Of a stretch of 64,000 nucleotides of DNA, positions 31,875 to 42,868 are shown one piece after another. A program made the position numbers and the translations under genes. This DNA is from Takakia lepidozioides (lineage: Eukaryota; Streptophyta; Takakiopsida; Takakiales; Takakiaceae), in contig CM060734.1 of the NCBI GenBank assembly GCA_030704615.1, forward strand, positions 30,336,042-30,400,041, written 5' to 3'. The notes under the pieces were generated by a model, which was not told the DNA's origin, made no database searches, and saw nothing but the letters and a program-made list of their open reading frames with translations. Position 1 is the first letter of the stretch. Each line of letters begins with the position of its first letter.

Positions 31875-34720
31875 TTATTTTCTTTGGATTGTGACAATAT
31901 TTTGAAACATTATTGCAATGTCCGGATTGGAACCCCTCATTGCAAACATCAAACTACCAACAACCTCTTGATAAAGAAAATCGTTCTCATTGTCTTGATG
32001 GTCGTCCCTTGCGTAAACGGGTAAGTGTACATTTGGATTACTTGGGGTCCTCATAAGATGAGACTTATCAAACCCAAACTTCTTTTGAATTTGCAATATG
32101 TACCTAATTTGATCAGTGTAAATCATTCTGAGTTCACGATTTCTAACCACATGAAGTCCCACATAAACAGTCCGCTGGTGTTGATGTGACTTCAATCATC
32201 TCATTTAGGTAATTCACCATATCTATCAACTTGTTGCCATCTTTTGAACAAGCAAGGCCATCATCAACATATATGCAAGCAATTGTCATTGGTGACATCT
32301 TCCGAAAAGTAAACACAAGGATCTGTTGCACTTGCATGCAAATCATATTTGATCAGGAATGGATCAAATTTGTGATTCCGAGCATGTGATGCTTAACAGA
32401 GGCCATACAAACTTTTATGTAGTCTACAAACCATATGTTTCTAACATGGTATTTGGAAGCCGGAAAGCACTAGTCGTTTCTTACACCCACGGCAGGTGTG
32501 GACTGCGGCTGATTCCACAGCAAAAAGTGTAGAAAAAACCGTGGAAAAAGCCGGTTTCTCTTCTAGGCGTCTTTGGTTGTGCCCATGTTAATTTCCTCAA
32601 CTAAATTGCCATGTAAGAACACGATTTTTCATGTCGAATTGTAGTAACTCGAGATCCTCTGTTGCTACAATTGACAAAATGGCCATGATAGAATCGAACT
32701 TTCATTACATGTACATATGTTTCATTAAAATCGATATCATGCTTTTGTGAAAAACCTTTTACAACAAGCTTGGTTTGGTAATGATCGATAGTGCCATCAG
32801 ATTTTGTTTTCAGTTTGAATACCCATTTGCATTGAACGGGTTTGCATCTATGCGGCAAACTGACGAGTTTCCATGTCTCCATTTCATAAAGGAGTCACAT
32901 TCCTCTAGCATTGCAACTTGTCACTCTGTCTTTTGCAACTCAAATATTATGGTTACATCATTAGCATTATGGTTCCTCGAGTAAGGACAAAAATTGTATT
33001 ATCTCGACATATGTCATCCCAACAAATGATGGATAGTTGCGCCTAATACATTCACCAAATGATTTAGGGTAGTTGCAAGGTAGGATGGACCAAAAGTGGC
33101 ATATGCCCTCTTCCATGGAAGTCCGTCACAAAAGAAACTCATGGGGTCACATAGGCTTCGGCAAATCTGAGTGGTCCATGCAGTTTCATTTTCAAATTTG
33201 CCCGCCAAGGTTGTGCGCGCACTGACCGGAGAAAACCTACAATCACTAGTCACGTTGAATGGTACGTCGTTGTTCCATTTCCAGAGATGCTCAAGTCGTT
33301 CATCGTAAAGCACAAACACCTTGAGATCAACGTTATCCGAGCTCAGGTATTCATCGTCTGAATCATGAATCAACATACTTATCAAACTTGAAACTCACCC
33401 AAACATCTCTGGCAGATTACATGAAGTGCAGATGTAGGACGAACAATGTGCAACGTGAGAGAGAAATCACAAGTGGTCAGACAGCCCGCGACTTTCCACA
33501 CTCGCGTTCAAAATCAATATGGATAGTTAAAAATTAAACTAAAAATACGTATTTTTAAAAACTGATACGTCATCCATAACCGGATGATAACGGGAGTGTC
33601 TACATCCAAATTTTGCCGTGATTTTGTCAAATATCCATAAAAAATCCATTGTACATAATATGACCTTATACCTTTTTAGTAAAGAAAATCACCCTAGAAA
33701 AGCTAAAGAAATGACACCATGGACTTGTATAAAAACGTGTATTTTTTACGCATATATTAGTCCATAGGTCCTAAATGACGAAGTGTTTTGTCATTCTAAG
33801 ATCATGGTTAAGATTATCTCTAAATTGGCATCTCCCACTCAAAATTGCAAATCAATAGAGGTTGTCCACATTGTACTTTTGAAGTCCACAACACTACCTT
33901 TCTGTGCGCCGACAGTCCATTATAAAGTGGGATTCAAAAGTTCATAGCTCATTGGCATTTTATTTGTTTGGCAATTGGTCAATTGCTATAGGTACAACTT
34001 GAAGTTACCAATCCTAGACCATATATCTGTGATTGCAAAAATGGCTCTATAAAAAGAATTTTGGGTACCATCAACCGGGGTCGCTGTAAATTGACTTGGC
34101 GACTCCCATTTTGGTCCACCCTACCTTGCAACTACCCTTATTGAGGTCTCATCGATCGTGGTGGTAATCATGTTCGCCACGTTTGCACTCTTGGATTGTT
34201 TGCTTCTCTCTTTATCTTTATCCTTATCTCTTCTGACTCATCTTCTTCCACAATGTATTTACACTGACACATGATTTTGAGGAACATGGTTGTTATCAGG
34301 ATCTTCAAGAAAAATCAATGGATCCTCTGACCTATCTTTTCCATTTTCTTGGAATATTTTTCTTCATCAAACAATACATCTCTACTAAGAAGTATCTTTT
34401 GATTTATTAGATCCCAAAGTTTGTATGTCTTGGACTCAGCATTATAACCCATCAGTATGTAATGAGTGCTCTTAGAATCAAGTTTCTTTTGTTTCTCCTT
34501 GGATATGTGTGCAAAGGCCTTGCACTAAAACTCTCTCAGACGTTTCACATCCAGCTTTCTTCCACACCACGCTTCCATTGGTATTTTTATCTTTTAACAA
34601 CCGTCTTCCAATCCTATTGAACACATATACTGTAGTCACTACAGCTCTTGCCCATAACTATAATAAGAAAATGGGAGTAGTAGGTTATGGATAGCATGGG
34701 AACGAGGAGGGCCAAAGTTC
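31875..34720 (-). mobile_element. Ty1/copia retrotransposon remnant
   Basis: Right to left: the end of the integrase (34520-34330: KLDSKSTHYILMGYNAESK, YKLWDLINQKILLSRDVLFDE), a 1071-bp DNA element inserted in the middle, the RT start (32882-32680: CKWVFKLKTKSDGTIDHY, KLVVKGFSQKHDIDFNETY), the RT catalytic box (32290-32260: CIYVDDGLACSKD) and the RT end/RNase H entry (32195-31875: RYILQIQKKFGFDKSHL, YQEVVGSLMFAMRGSNPDIA). Integrase before RT is the copia order. Frames are broken and Gag and RNase H are missing. No LTR seen. Confidence 0.8.
33067..34137. mobile_element. PIF/Harbinger-like non-autonomous DNA transposon inside the copia remnant
   Basis: The ends are inverted repeats of about 32 bases: GGGTAGTTGCAAGGTAGG at the left, and its complement at the right, differing by one substitution and one indel. 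The 3-bp TTA is duplicated on both sides (33064-33066 and 34138-34140), as in PIF/Harbinger (TWA). No transposase is visible. A minus-strand 123-codon ORF at its left end (33385-33014, crossing the border) has no motif I recognise. Confidence 0.8.
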
Positions 34721-35599
34721 TTAGACTACTGTTTCTTTCCACAACCAGAAAACAAGAGCCTTCTCACTAAACCTTCTAAACTTTATTTTGAAAAAAATGG
34801 ATTGCACTTGTCCTAGATTATCTCATGTTAGACTTATGTATCTTAAGCTAATCAGTGATATTTCATACTGCCAATTATAAGTTGACATATGTCAAAACTC
34901 CAGTAAACCACAAACTCTAATGTGATTCATTTTACTTCGCTTGCATTCTATTTCAAAAACGAGGAATTCAATGTCGACTTTTTTGAAAGATTGGGATATG
35001 CTCTCAAATCCGGCAGCAGTTCCTGCTGCTGCAGCTTTTGCCCATAACAGAGATTGTATGTATACACACTCAGGGTGTATTGAGGAATCAACGAAGCCTC
35101 TTCCCTTGTTTGCCTCCTCATGGTCGATTGGTTGTATTGAGGAATCGATATAGCCTAACCACTTTTGTCCCTGCAGGCCTTCAAACCGTCCTTGATGGCT
35201 TGGAATTTCAGGTGTGGTCTTGGACCACACTGGGGCATCAGACAGTCTTGGGCATCAGACACGGCTTGGACACAACTCCCTCCAGGTCAGCTTCATCCAG
35301 TAGGGTCAATTCATCTGGTCTAATATCCAGATAATCAGAGAGAGAGAGAGTGAGATAGTAATATCATTGTCTGATCTTTAGTATATGGGGTACATTGATG
35401 ACCAAGGAGGGACAAAAGATGAATGTTAGGGGGAAGAAAAGAGACACTCAGTACTATCCTGGAAAAAGTCTTCCACTGGAGGGACTTAGTGATTGATGTA
35501 CCACTCAGGTTGCACATGTAAGGACAACTATTATATGACCAAGTGTCCATGACATTTTAAACTAGTACAAATGGAAAAAGTGAAGGATAGGACACATAC
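34721..35599. other. Region without a supported gene
   Basis: Contains one copy of the 49-bp inverted repeat described below and a short (GA)n run near 35340. A 112-codon minus ORF is unrecognised. Confidence 0.35.
35070..35118 (+). repeat. 49-bp inverted repeat, left copy
   Basis: Shares TGTATTGAGGAATCAACGAA, GCCTCTTCCC and GTTTGCCTCCT with the complement of 38572-38620, with two mismatches and one indel. A shorter variant (TTGTATTGAGGAATCGA) follows at 35131. Confidence 0.75.
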
Positions 35600-36213
35600 G
35601 CTTGTTTTTGCTCTCCGATCTTCTGAGGGTCAGCTTCATGCATGTTCTGCCTGAACTGTTGTCGTACCAGAGCTAATAGCACCTCCCTATTCCCTTGCTG
35701 CCCCCATGCACATGCCCCGTGAGCACCACAAAAACAGAACAAGAGGGCTAGATTGAGAGATAAGCTCTGAGTGCTAAAAACAACAGTATTGTGGCTTTTG
35801 TTTTGTCCCATTCTTGCTGGGTGTTGCTCTTGGTATGACTGTGCTAGGTTCTCTGCCCGCTGCCCGCTGCTCCTGCTAGGGCCAACATGTCTTGGCTTAC
35901 AAGGTTGTCATGAAGGTTTTTGCTTTTTGAGTTGTCGGGGTAGTTTCCGCTTTCCATGCTGAGAGAGAGAGAGAGAGATCAATGCAGAGCCTCCAGATGA
36001 AATAACAAAATAACATACGGAACCATCTTGAATGCCACTGCCTCCTGTTGTGAATACCAAACCAGGAAATCTGCCAGTATAAACACATAGCCCTAACCTC
36101 CAGGCTATCTGTTGTTGTAAGAAAAGGAATAAGCCTACCTGACTGCCCAGGTAATCAGCCCTTCGCAGACATTCCCGATACAGCTGCACCCCACCATCAT
36201 CCAAAATATCTTT
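35600..36213 (-). pseudogene. LYR-motif protein, exons 1-2, separated from exon 3
   Basis: Exon 1 (about 36213-36139) encodes the LYR motif in GVQLYRECLRRADYLGSQ and ends at a GT donor in phase 0. Exon 2 (35697-35600) starts after GGGGCAG and encodes QGNREVLLALVRQQF and MHEADPQKIGEQKQ, ending in phase 2 before GTATGT. These match the first two thirds of small plant LYR proteins (about 85-100 residues), which are usually mitochondrial and assist Fe-S or respiratory-complex assembly via acyl carrier protein. No exon 3 follows on the minus strand. A phase-matched exon 3 lies at 41479 on plus. The start codon is uncertain: no ATG precedes the LYR box in frame, so the N-terminus may lie in another exon. 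Confidence 0.7.
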
Positions 36214-37384
36214 GTCAGGTTTTTACACCTTTGAAGTCGATTGTTTCAATCACAATATTCTGTCACTAGAGGATCTGCTTGTTCACCACTCAGATATGGG
36301 CGCTTTATTGTTGCACAGAAAGAAATCGTCCCAGTTCAAATGACAGATATTTTTAAGGGAGAATGGGTATCGAACTTTGAGACATCACGGCAATTGCAAA
36401 ATCATCATCTAAACAAGGGTTATACTCGCTTGCCTCTGACCACAAAACCACTAGTGGCACATGAACGAATTTCGGACCTAAGTAAAACCACCAGGCAGCC
36501 AACAGCATAGAGGTGGGTTGGTGAAGTAATTGCCACATCGGAAGTGACATCGATTCCGCCCAACTACTTGTGCGTATGGGCCATCGACCCCACACACCCT
36601 TTGCGTTATCACAGTTAGGCTGAGGCAGTTGTGACAAAGGGTATTCTTGTAGATGGTTGAGTACAGCTCTTATGATTTTTTATGTGGCTTGAACTTGGTA
36701 CCTAGGTCTGAATCAATTTCAAAACATTAGCCAAGGTTCCCTTTTCTTACAATGTGTCCTAAGTCGCACCTAGAATCCGTCATCCAGACTCTCTACAATA
36801 TCTTTCGGGATTATGGCTTAGCCTAACACCCTTTCAGGCAGGTCGATGATGTAGTTCCATGGAATAAACTAGAGAAGAAGCTCTTGTTGATCATTTTTTC
36901 CCAAAGACAGGGTCGATAATCCCCGTTTTAACCCTAATTACAAAGTTGAGCTCGTCTTTCTATCTACCCGAATCTACCAACAATGACAGAGATTTTTCAT
37001 TGCTCCGCATCCGAATATAGCAATCCATGTCCCCTTTTCACATACGTCCTCACAAAAACATGAAAAGATGACCAGCATTCTCAAATCAAGTACCGCAAAA
37101 GAAATGTGAGAGAATGAGAAATTCGGGGAGAAGACGAATACATTGCGGGCACATTCGGCTATATGAGAAGGCACTGCGGACTGCATTTTCTCCACCCGCA
37201 CAGCGACCCGCCTCCTTCAACTTTCCAACCTCCGTGCGTGTTTCTCACTGTGATTCCTTCAACAGCGGCCTATGCGAGAAGCCATCGACAGAGCACCACG
37301 ACTAGTGTTCTGACGAATCCTAACCGTTCATGACAATGAGATGGACGATACAAATAAACCGCCCAGAACATACCACACCAGTCA
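36214..37384. other. Region without a supported gene
   Basis: Short ORFs only. If the region was inverted, its right part would be the upstream side of the LYR gene. Confidence 0.3.
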
Positions 37385-37455
37385 AGGTAGCAAGATTTGA
37401 CCCCAGAACCATCTGGGTGGCACTAAGTGCATTTTCAACTGAGCTACCAACTGTT
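37385..37455 (-). repeat. tRNA-like sequence, probable SINE head
   Basis: On minus it reads GTTGGTAGCTCAGTTGAAAA, a good pol III A box, then 45 bases later GGGGTCAAATCTTGC, a degenerate B box, over a tRNA-length 70 bases. The arms do not pair well enough for a working tRNA and no anticodon can be assigned. A tRNA-derived SINE or tRNA pseudogene is likely. Confidence 0.5.
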
Positions 37456-38571
37456 GGTGTAACTTAACTTAGGAGTACATCAAAGTAGACAGTTATAGCC
37501 GTAAGGCAAAGGGCTCTTGGTTATGTCTGCTTTTGGCCGGAGTCTTATCTCTCTCCTAAAGCTAGTTCAGTGAAAGCTAGATGTGAATTCAAATTTGAGC
37601 TCTAATGAGACAATGAAGAATGGAAATCCAAAAACATTCGCAACATATACTCAAATTTATAGCAGATTTGCAATCGTGTTATTGTGAATGGCAACAAGAA
37701 AAAATGTACGGGGAGTTCCAAGCATACTTTTGAAATCCTCAAGTACATTGCATTTGAAGAGTATCGACCTCATTGTAACTTATTGTGGGTTGATGAATGT
37801 ACTCATCTCCTTTTGGATCACAAAACATCTTGTTCAAAAAGATAAAATACATATGACATATTCCCCTCTTATACTAATAGTACTATTCAAGGATAGCATG
37901 CAAATGAAATCATGACAAGTGCAACTTAGTGAAAGTTAATGAAACTTAGTGAAAATTTACCAATGATGTAGTGCATGTCCTATCCTGATTGAATGCAATG
38001 TAGGGTAGACCAGAATGGACATGGAGGTTCAAGCAAATCCTTTACAAATTATTTCATGTCGTTCCATTCTGTTCAAGATCTTGAATGTTAGAACATGAAA
38101 ATCAGAAAATAGAATTGTAGAAAACTATTTGAGCATGGAGCTTAAGGGATCCAATCTTTGTAATCTTTTGTTTCTTCTTTAGAAATGTGGAGTGAGCTTC
38201 AAGACGATGACACTCTCCTACCACGAAGTCTTGAATACGATGACGACAACAACATTAGTGGATGTGCCAACAGAAATGGTGCATATATCCGAGGATAGGG
38301 GACGGTGGAACATTTTCAAATTAGACTTAAAAAAATCGTTAACGTCCTATATCCACTTGTTTCGATTTTGCAGTTACTACGGTCTATGGTACCATCCATA
38401 TTCTTAAGAAAAACTCATCATTGCATCCAAATGTACATAATTTAGAATTGCCAACTCTAGTATCTACATGTACCAATTGGTGGATTGTAAAATGGACAAA
38501 GTATGTCTGAGCTATGGACTTCTGAACCGAATGATGCGGATTGGAGACATCGTAAAACTATTTGATGGTCC
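37456..38571. other. Region without a supported gene
   Basis: AT-rich, with a 71-75 codon ORF at 37688 and 38192 that show no motif. Confidence 0.3.
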
Positions 38572-38620
38572 AGGAGGCAAACGCGGGAAGAGGCTTCGTT
38601 GATTCCTCAATACACCTGAG
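38572..38620 (-). repeat. 49-bp inverted repeat, right copy
   Basis: Complement of the copy at 35070-35118. Together they bracket 3.45 kb that contains LYR exons 1-2 on the opposite strand to exon 3. Confidence 0.75.
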
Positions 38621-38639
38621 GAGGTAATATAGGATAGCA

Positions 38640-39033
38640 TGCAGCAGAGTACGTACGCATATATAACAAGGATAAGCTTTGCCTCCACCCAATCACAGTG
38701 AAGGTAGGGGAAACGTTGGTGCATCCACTGCAGAATAGAACGAACGCCCCCACCAAATTCGTCGTAGTGGTCACGAAGGCATATCCACGTGAAACTGTCA
38801 AGAATCTGTATTTTGTTTCTGACATGGACGGGAAGGGACAATATTTTCCCCTGCAAATAGAAATCCATGAGTCTGTCACTTGTCCCCCCTGGGTTAAGCA
38901 ACAGATCTGCGTCATCTAGTCTAAGATTGATGTGGGGGCCTATAGTTGTGCAGAAAAACCACACATCTGAGGAGTTTTTGACTTGTGCACCACATGCTAT
39001 CCTGAAGACAGCCAACATAACGATACATGTCAA
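38640..39033 (-). pseudogene. Possible Ulp1/SENP-type (C48) protease fragment
   Basis: The minus frame reads INLRLDDADLLLNPGGTS then DRLMDFYLQ, followed by VRNKIQILDSFTW. This resembles the entry of the Ulp1 fold, where D-L-L...PG-F-L-ND-x-I-DFYL and a ...FNSFF stretch are conserved. The catalytic His, Asp and Cys are not visible. Such fragments occur both in host genes and in Mutator-like elements. A TTTGCAG after DFY suggests that an exon boundary is possible. Weak evidence only. Confidence 0.25.
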
Positions 39034-39828
39034 AGAAGGGAGATTTCAATAATGAGGGTGCACGAGGTAATGATAGTGCGGAATGCAAAACAGTACCATT
39101 GCAAAGAAGGGAAAAGAGCACAATTTGTTGACTCACAAAGCTTCCTTGAGCCTTTCATGGACCCTGCAATCACATACAGAACGTTCATGTCAGCAAGATG
39201 ATGCCGAAGGGGCTGGGGCATTGGGAGAGGAAATTCCAAATTGACAGGTGCAGAAAGAGGGCATTCAGTAGCTTGGAACAGAGCGACTGCAATCGAGAAT
39301 GGGAATGGGAACATCTTCATGAAATGTCGATTCTGTGCAAGTACCCCAAGCAACCCTGTCGTAACTTTCTGCGGCCTCTAGAGTACAATTGGTAGGTTGG
39401 TAGCTATCTTCTCTTTAACCTAAAAAATTACTAAATGCTTACACGCTGCAATATTTATCAAGTCTCATAAGAAGCGAAAGAAGCTCGGTTAGGCAAGTCG
39501 CGAATACTTTTACTGATGGAAACCTCATGACAGATCCATCTGTAGCCAACTTGGAGCTTGAATAACATCAACATTTGGTACATATGTGAACTGGTCATTA
39601 TAACGTTCATAAAATTGGTCCCCACCACTTTAATTTCTAAGAGCAATTGCCTAAGCTAAGTGCACATTACATTTATATAATCCAAAAGTTTAATATTGTT
39701 ATGAAGTTAGGCATAAAACTCCCTGAACTTGTTTCCAGTCTATGACATGGGCAAGGACATTGTGGATGATCTGAACGGCCTACCTACCCTCCGCACTAGA
39801 AAGGAATTTTAAGGCGGGGAGCTTACCT

Positions 39829-40203
39829 TTGAACAATAAGCAGATGCAGAGAGGAGACGGAGATTACAATTGCCTGATGTGCAGACAGCCAGAAGACAAT
39901 TATCATTTTCTGATACGTTGTCAGGGGTATTCTCACCAGAGAGTGACCCTCTTCAGGAACATCAAGAACATGGTTCCTGCACCTCTGTTCACCAACTTTC
40001 ACCATCTTGAGGCTGAGCCTAAAACCCTGGCCCTGTTGGTGTCGAACTTTTGGGCTGCTCACATACAGCAGATTGATGCGTGTGTGGAAGGCTTTCTAGA
40101 GGATATCAGAAACCCCAAACTAATCGTTTATGTCAAGGTAAAGTCACACTACTGGAGTGAGCCCCTCACAAAGGTAGTGCCTATTCCGTATGATTCCTTC
40201 TAA
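39829..40203 (+). pseudogene. LINE reverse transcriptase C-terminal zinc-finger region
   Basis: The frame has YNCLMCRQPEDNYHFLIRC, the C-x2-C...E-D-x-x-H-x4-C motif typical of the region after the RT of plant LINEs (zf-RVT type), followed by about 90 residues with no domain. RT and endonuclease are absent, as expected for a 5'-truncated LINE copy. The end of this frame is repeated in the tandem array that follows. Confidence 0.6.
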
Positions 40204-41005
40204 ACTGGGCGCGGGGTCTATGGCCACAAGGCTACGTGAAAGAAAGTCTTATGAGTACATTCTCTCTCTCTCTCTCTCCCACACCCGGATCAATTGTTTA
40301 TTCCAAGGTAAGTCTTACTACCAGCGTCAGCCCCTAGGTTCTGTCCCTTTGTGTTCCTCTCAAACTGGGCGGGGTCAATGGCCACAAGGCTACGGCAAAC
40401 AACTCTCTCTCTCTCTCACACACACACAGCAGATGTGATGCTTCTGTGAAGGGTTTTCTAGAGGATATCTGGAAAGCCTGAACTAGTTGTTTATCCCGAG
40501 GCAATTCACACTACCGGAGTTACCCCCTCACAAAGGTAGTTTCTGGTCCCTTTTGTTCCACCCAAACTGGGTGCGGGGTCAATGGCCGAAGGCTACGGCA
40601 AACGACGTCTCATGAGTACATTCTCTCTCGTATGTCTGTTCACCAACTTTCAAAATCTCAAGGCTAAGCCTAAAGCCCTGGCCCTGTTGAACTTTTGGGC
40701 TGCTCGCTCACACACAGGAGATTGATGCTTGTGTGAAGGGCTTTCTAGAGGATATCTGGAAAGCCCAAACTTATGTTATATGAAGGTAACTCCAACTACT
40801 GGAGTGAGCCCCTCACAATGTAGTGTCTATCCCCTCTGTTTCCGTCCAAACTGGGCGCTGGGTCTATGGCCACAAGGCTACGGAAAACAAAGTGTTATGA
40901 GTACATCCTCTCGCTATCTCTCTCTCTCTCTCTCTCTCTCCATGATGCTACAGCAAACAATGTCTTACGAGTACATTCTCTCTGTCTCCCACTCTTCAAC
41001 TGTGT
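40140..41005 (+). repeat. Tandem duplications of the LINE 3' end
   Basis: The block AAACTGGGCG..GGTC(T/A)ATGGCC...GGCTACG, then TATGAGTACATTCTCTCTCTC occurs at about 40203, 40370, 40562 and 40848. Between the third and fourth copies, residues of the LINE frame (TNF..L.A.PK.LALL..FWAA) reappear at 40640-40710. The units are unequal (about 170-290 bases). Confidence 0.7.
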
Positions 41006-41478
41006 GACTAGGAGCACAACCACAGGCACATATGCCACCTATTTTTCGAGCTAAGGGCTAGAGGAGCATGGCCTCCTGCTTTAACGTATGATGTTCCATA
41101 CCAGGACATCAAAACTGAACCCCTGTAGATCTAATGTCATCGGCTGTCTGTGACTGCCATACCAATTTCATGTTGAGATTTAATTGGAGGATGCAGCAGT
41201 TCTTGAGTCTACGTTGTGTTTGAGAACATATGTTAGCAAATAAAACAAACATACAAGAAGCTAAAACATTAAACACTCAATTCCCTGCCTGACCACAAGC
41301 ACTATGAGAAATTGGGAATGAGTCTTCCGATACTCTGTTGGGTTGATACTCCACAGCCGACTCTGGGAGGGACAATGCTGGTAAGGTACATCATAACCGG
41401 TCCACAGAAATACCTTTCTCAGTGCGTCCTTCTCTTGTTTAGAGCATTAAATGCATATTCTGACATGAGATTTGGCAG

Positions 41479-41554
41479 GGCTACAAGAGCCTTGTTCAAC
41501 CATATGTATTATGAAGCGGAGCGAATGGCCACCGTACAAATTGATGATCCTTGA
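41479..41554 (+). pseudogene. LYR-motif protein, exon 3, on the opposite strand to exons 1-2
   Basis: After the acceptor TTTGGCAG the frame reads (A)ATRALFNHMYYEAERMATVQ and stops nine bases after Q. This is the usual C-terminal end of small plant LYR proteins (R-G/A-L-x-N-x-x-Y-E-x-E-R). It needs two bases from the previous exon; exon 2 at 35600 ends with exactly two (GC), giving Ala and a seamless join. No other LYR exons are seen on plus between 38.6 and 41.4 kb. Confidence 0.65.
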
Positions 41555-41725
41555 ATCCTTGCCTTTCTATATAGAAGGTGTGCCACTCATGCCAGAATTG
41601 TTGGACTCGTCACTGAAGCAATCAATCCTGAGAAGATGGCAAAATTCGGAAGGAAAAGCATGTGAGGTCAAATGAATCAGTTGATTTGGTTATGAGATTC
41701 AAGTAATGCACATGCAGATAAGTTG

Positions 41726-41729
<4 letters not shown>

Positions 41730-41762
<33 letters not shown>

Positions 41763-41875
41763 GGGGGGAGAGAGTTGATAGAGAGGGAGAGAGAGAATGT
41801 GCTCATGAGAAATTTGCCATAACCTTGTAGCCATAGACCGTGCGCCCAATTTGGGCGGGACACAGAGAGAAGATT
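41730..41875 (-). repeat. Inverted copy of the LINE tail unit, with (GT)n(GA)n
   Basis: On plus 41730-41775 is a (GT)n run passing into (GA)n and G7. Next is the complement of the tail unit (GAGAGAATGTGCTCATGAGA, then TAACCTTGTAGCCATAGACC and GCCCAATTTGGGCGGG), inverted with respect to the array at 40.2-41.0 kb. Confidence 0.65.
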
Positions 41876-42868
41876 GGTGGCAAAGATTGTTTTCCAGACA
41901 AAAATAAAGTCTTTGAAATACGTTTGAAAGGTGACAGTCAAGTAGTTATTGTTGAAAGTGGTTGGAGTGATCTCTATTGCTTTTGAGTTTTGATGGTTTT
42001 CATATTGACACTCTCACGTTCTAATCTTCCTTGCAACCAGAAATAGAGAAAGAAATATGAAGTGTGTAGTAGTTCCCAATTTCAATGCAGTGACTGTTTT
42101 TATGTTGGTATTTCAACTGCTGGTCTCCCACATCAATCATGCACAGGGCAAGATAGTGTATAATTCAGGGGCGTAATGTTGCGGGCGGAAACTAGAGGTG
42201 AAATAATACCTTGTGTCTTCGCGAAGCAGGTCTGGAAATAGAAGCTTGGATGTTCAATGATCTGTTGCAATGGCTATCAATAGCCCCAGCACCCCGGCAT
42301 GAAATGGTCGTGAACTAACAAAAACCTTGTTCACGTCTGAACAGGTAAGCAAGACTCCATCAACAAGTATGTCAGCCACTCCAAGCCTGGAAAGGAGAAG
42401 GAACACATAATCTCCAAAATTCAGTTAAAATCAAGGGCTGACAGGGCCAACAGAAAACTGCATTGACTGCCAGCAGGGCGCTCCTCCACCCATCCGATCC
42501 CTATCCACCACGGTTTGTCGTTTCCAACGGTCTGGATCCCTTGGACGCGTGTGCTGGAGTGGGTCAGATTGCGAAAAGCACACTGCAACCCACGCGTCTG
42601 TGCATGGGTCTGGCCACTGGAAACACGCCACATCATTGGCCGCCTTTATTGACGACTGTTCCGTCCATCGAGCTCCAGCGGCAGCCTCCTCTCTCCTCCC
42701 GAGGACGATGCTTCCTTCCTTTGTTCTTTGCAGATGTCTGAGAGAGTAAGTAGCTGCACGTAATGAAGCAGTGAATCTGGCCGAGTACGAGTTGATCGGT
42801 CGTGGCGTAGAGTAGTTGGGAGCTTACCTTGTTGAGGATCTGGTGTTGGGTTTTTGTGATTTTCCCAG
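41876..42868. other. Upstream region of the DGAT3-like gene
   Basis: No gene supported. 42460-42740 is GC-richer with several overlapping ORFs on both strands and probably holds the promoter and 5' UTR of the next gene. Confidence 0.35.

Noticed and set aside
37385-37455. A functional tRNA gene
   Set aside because: The acceptor and anticodon arms do not pair and the B box is degenerate, so it is called SINE-like instead.
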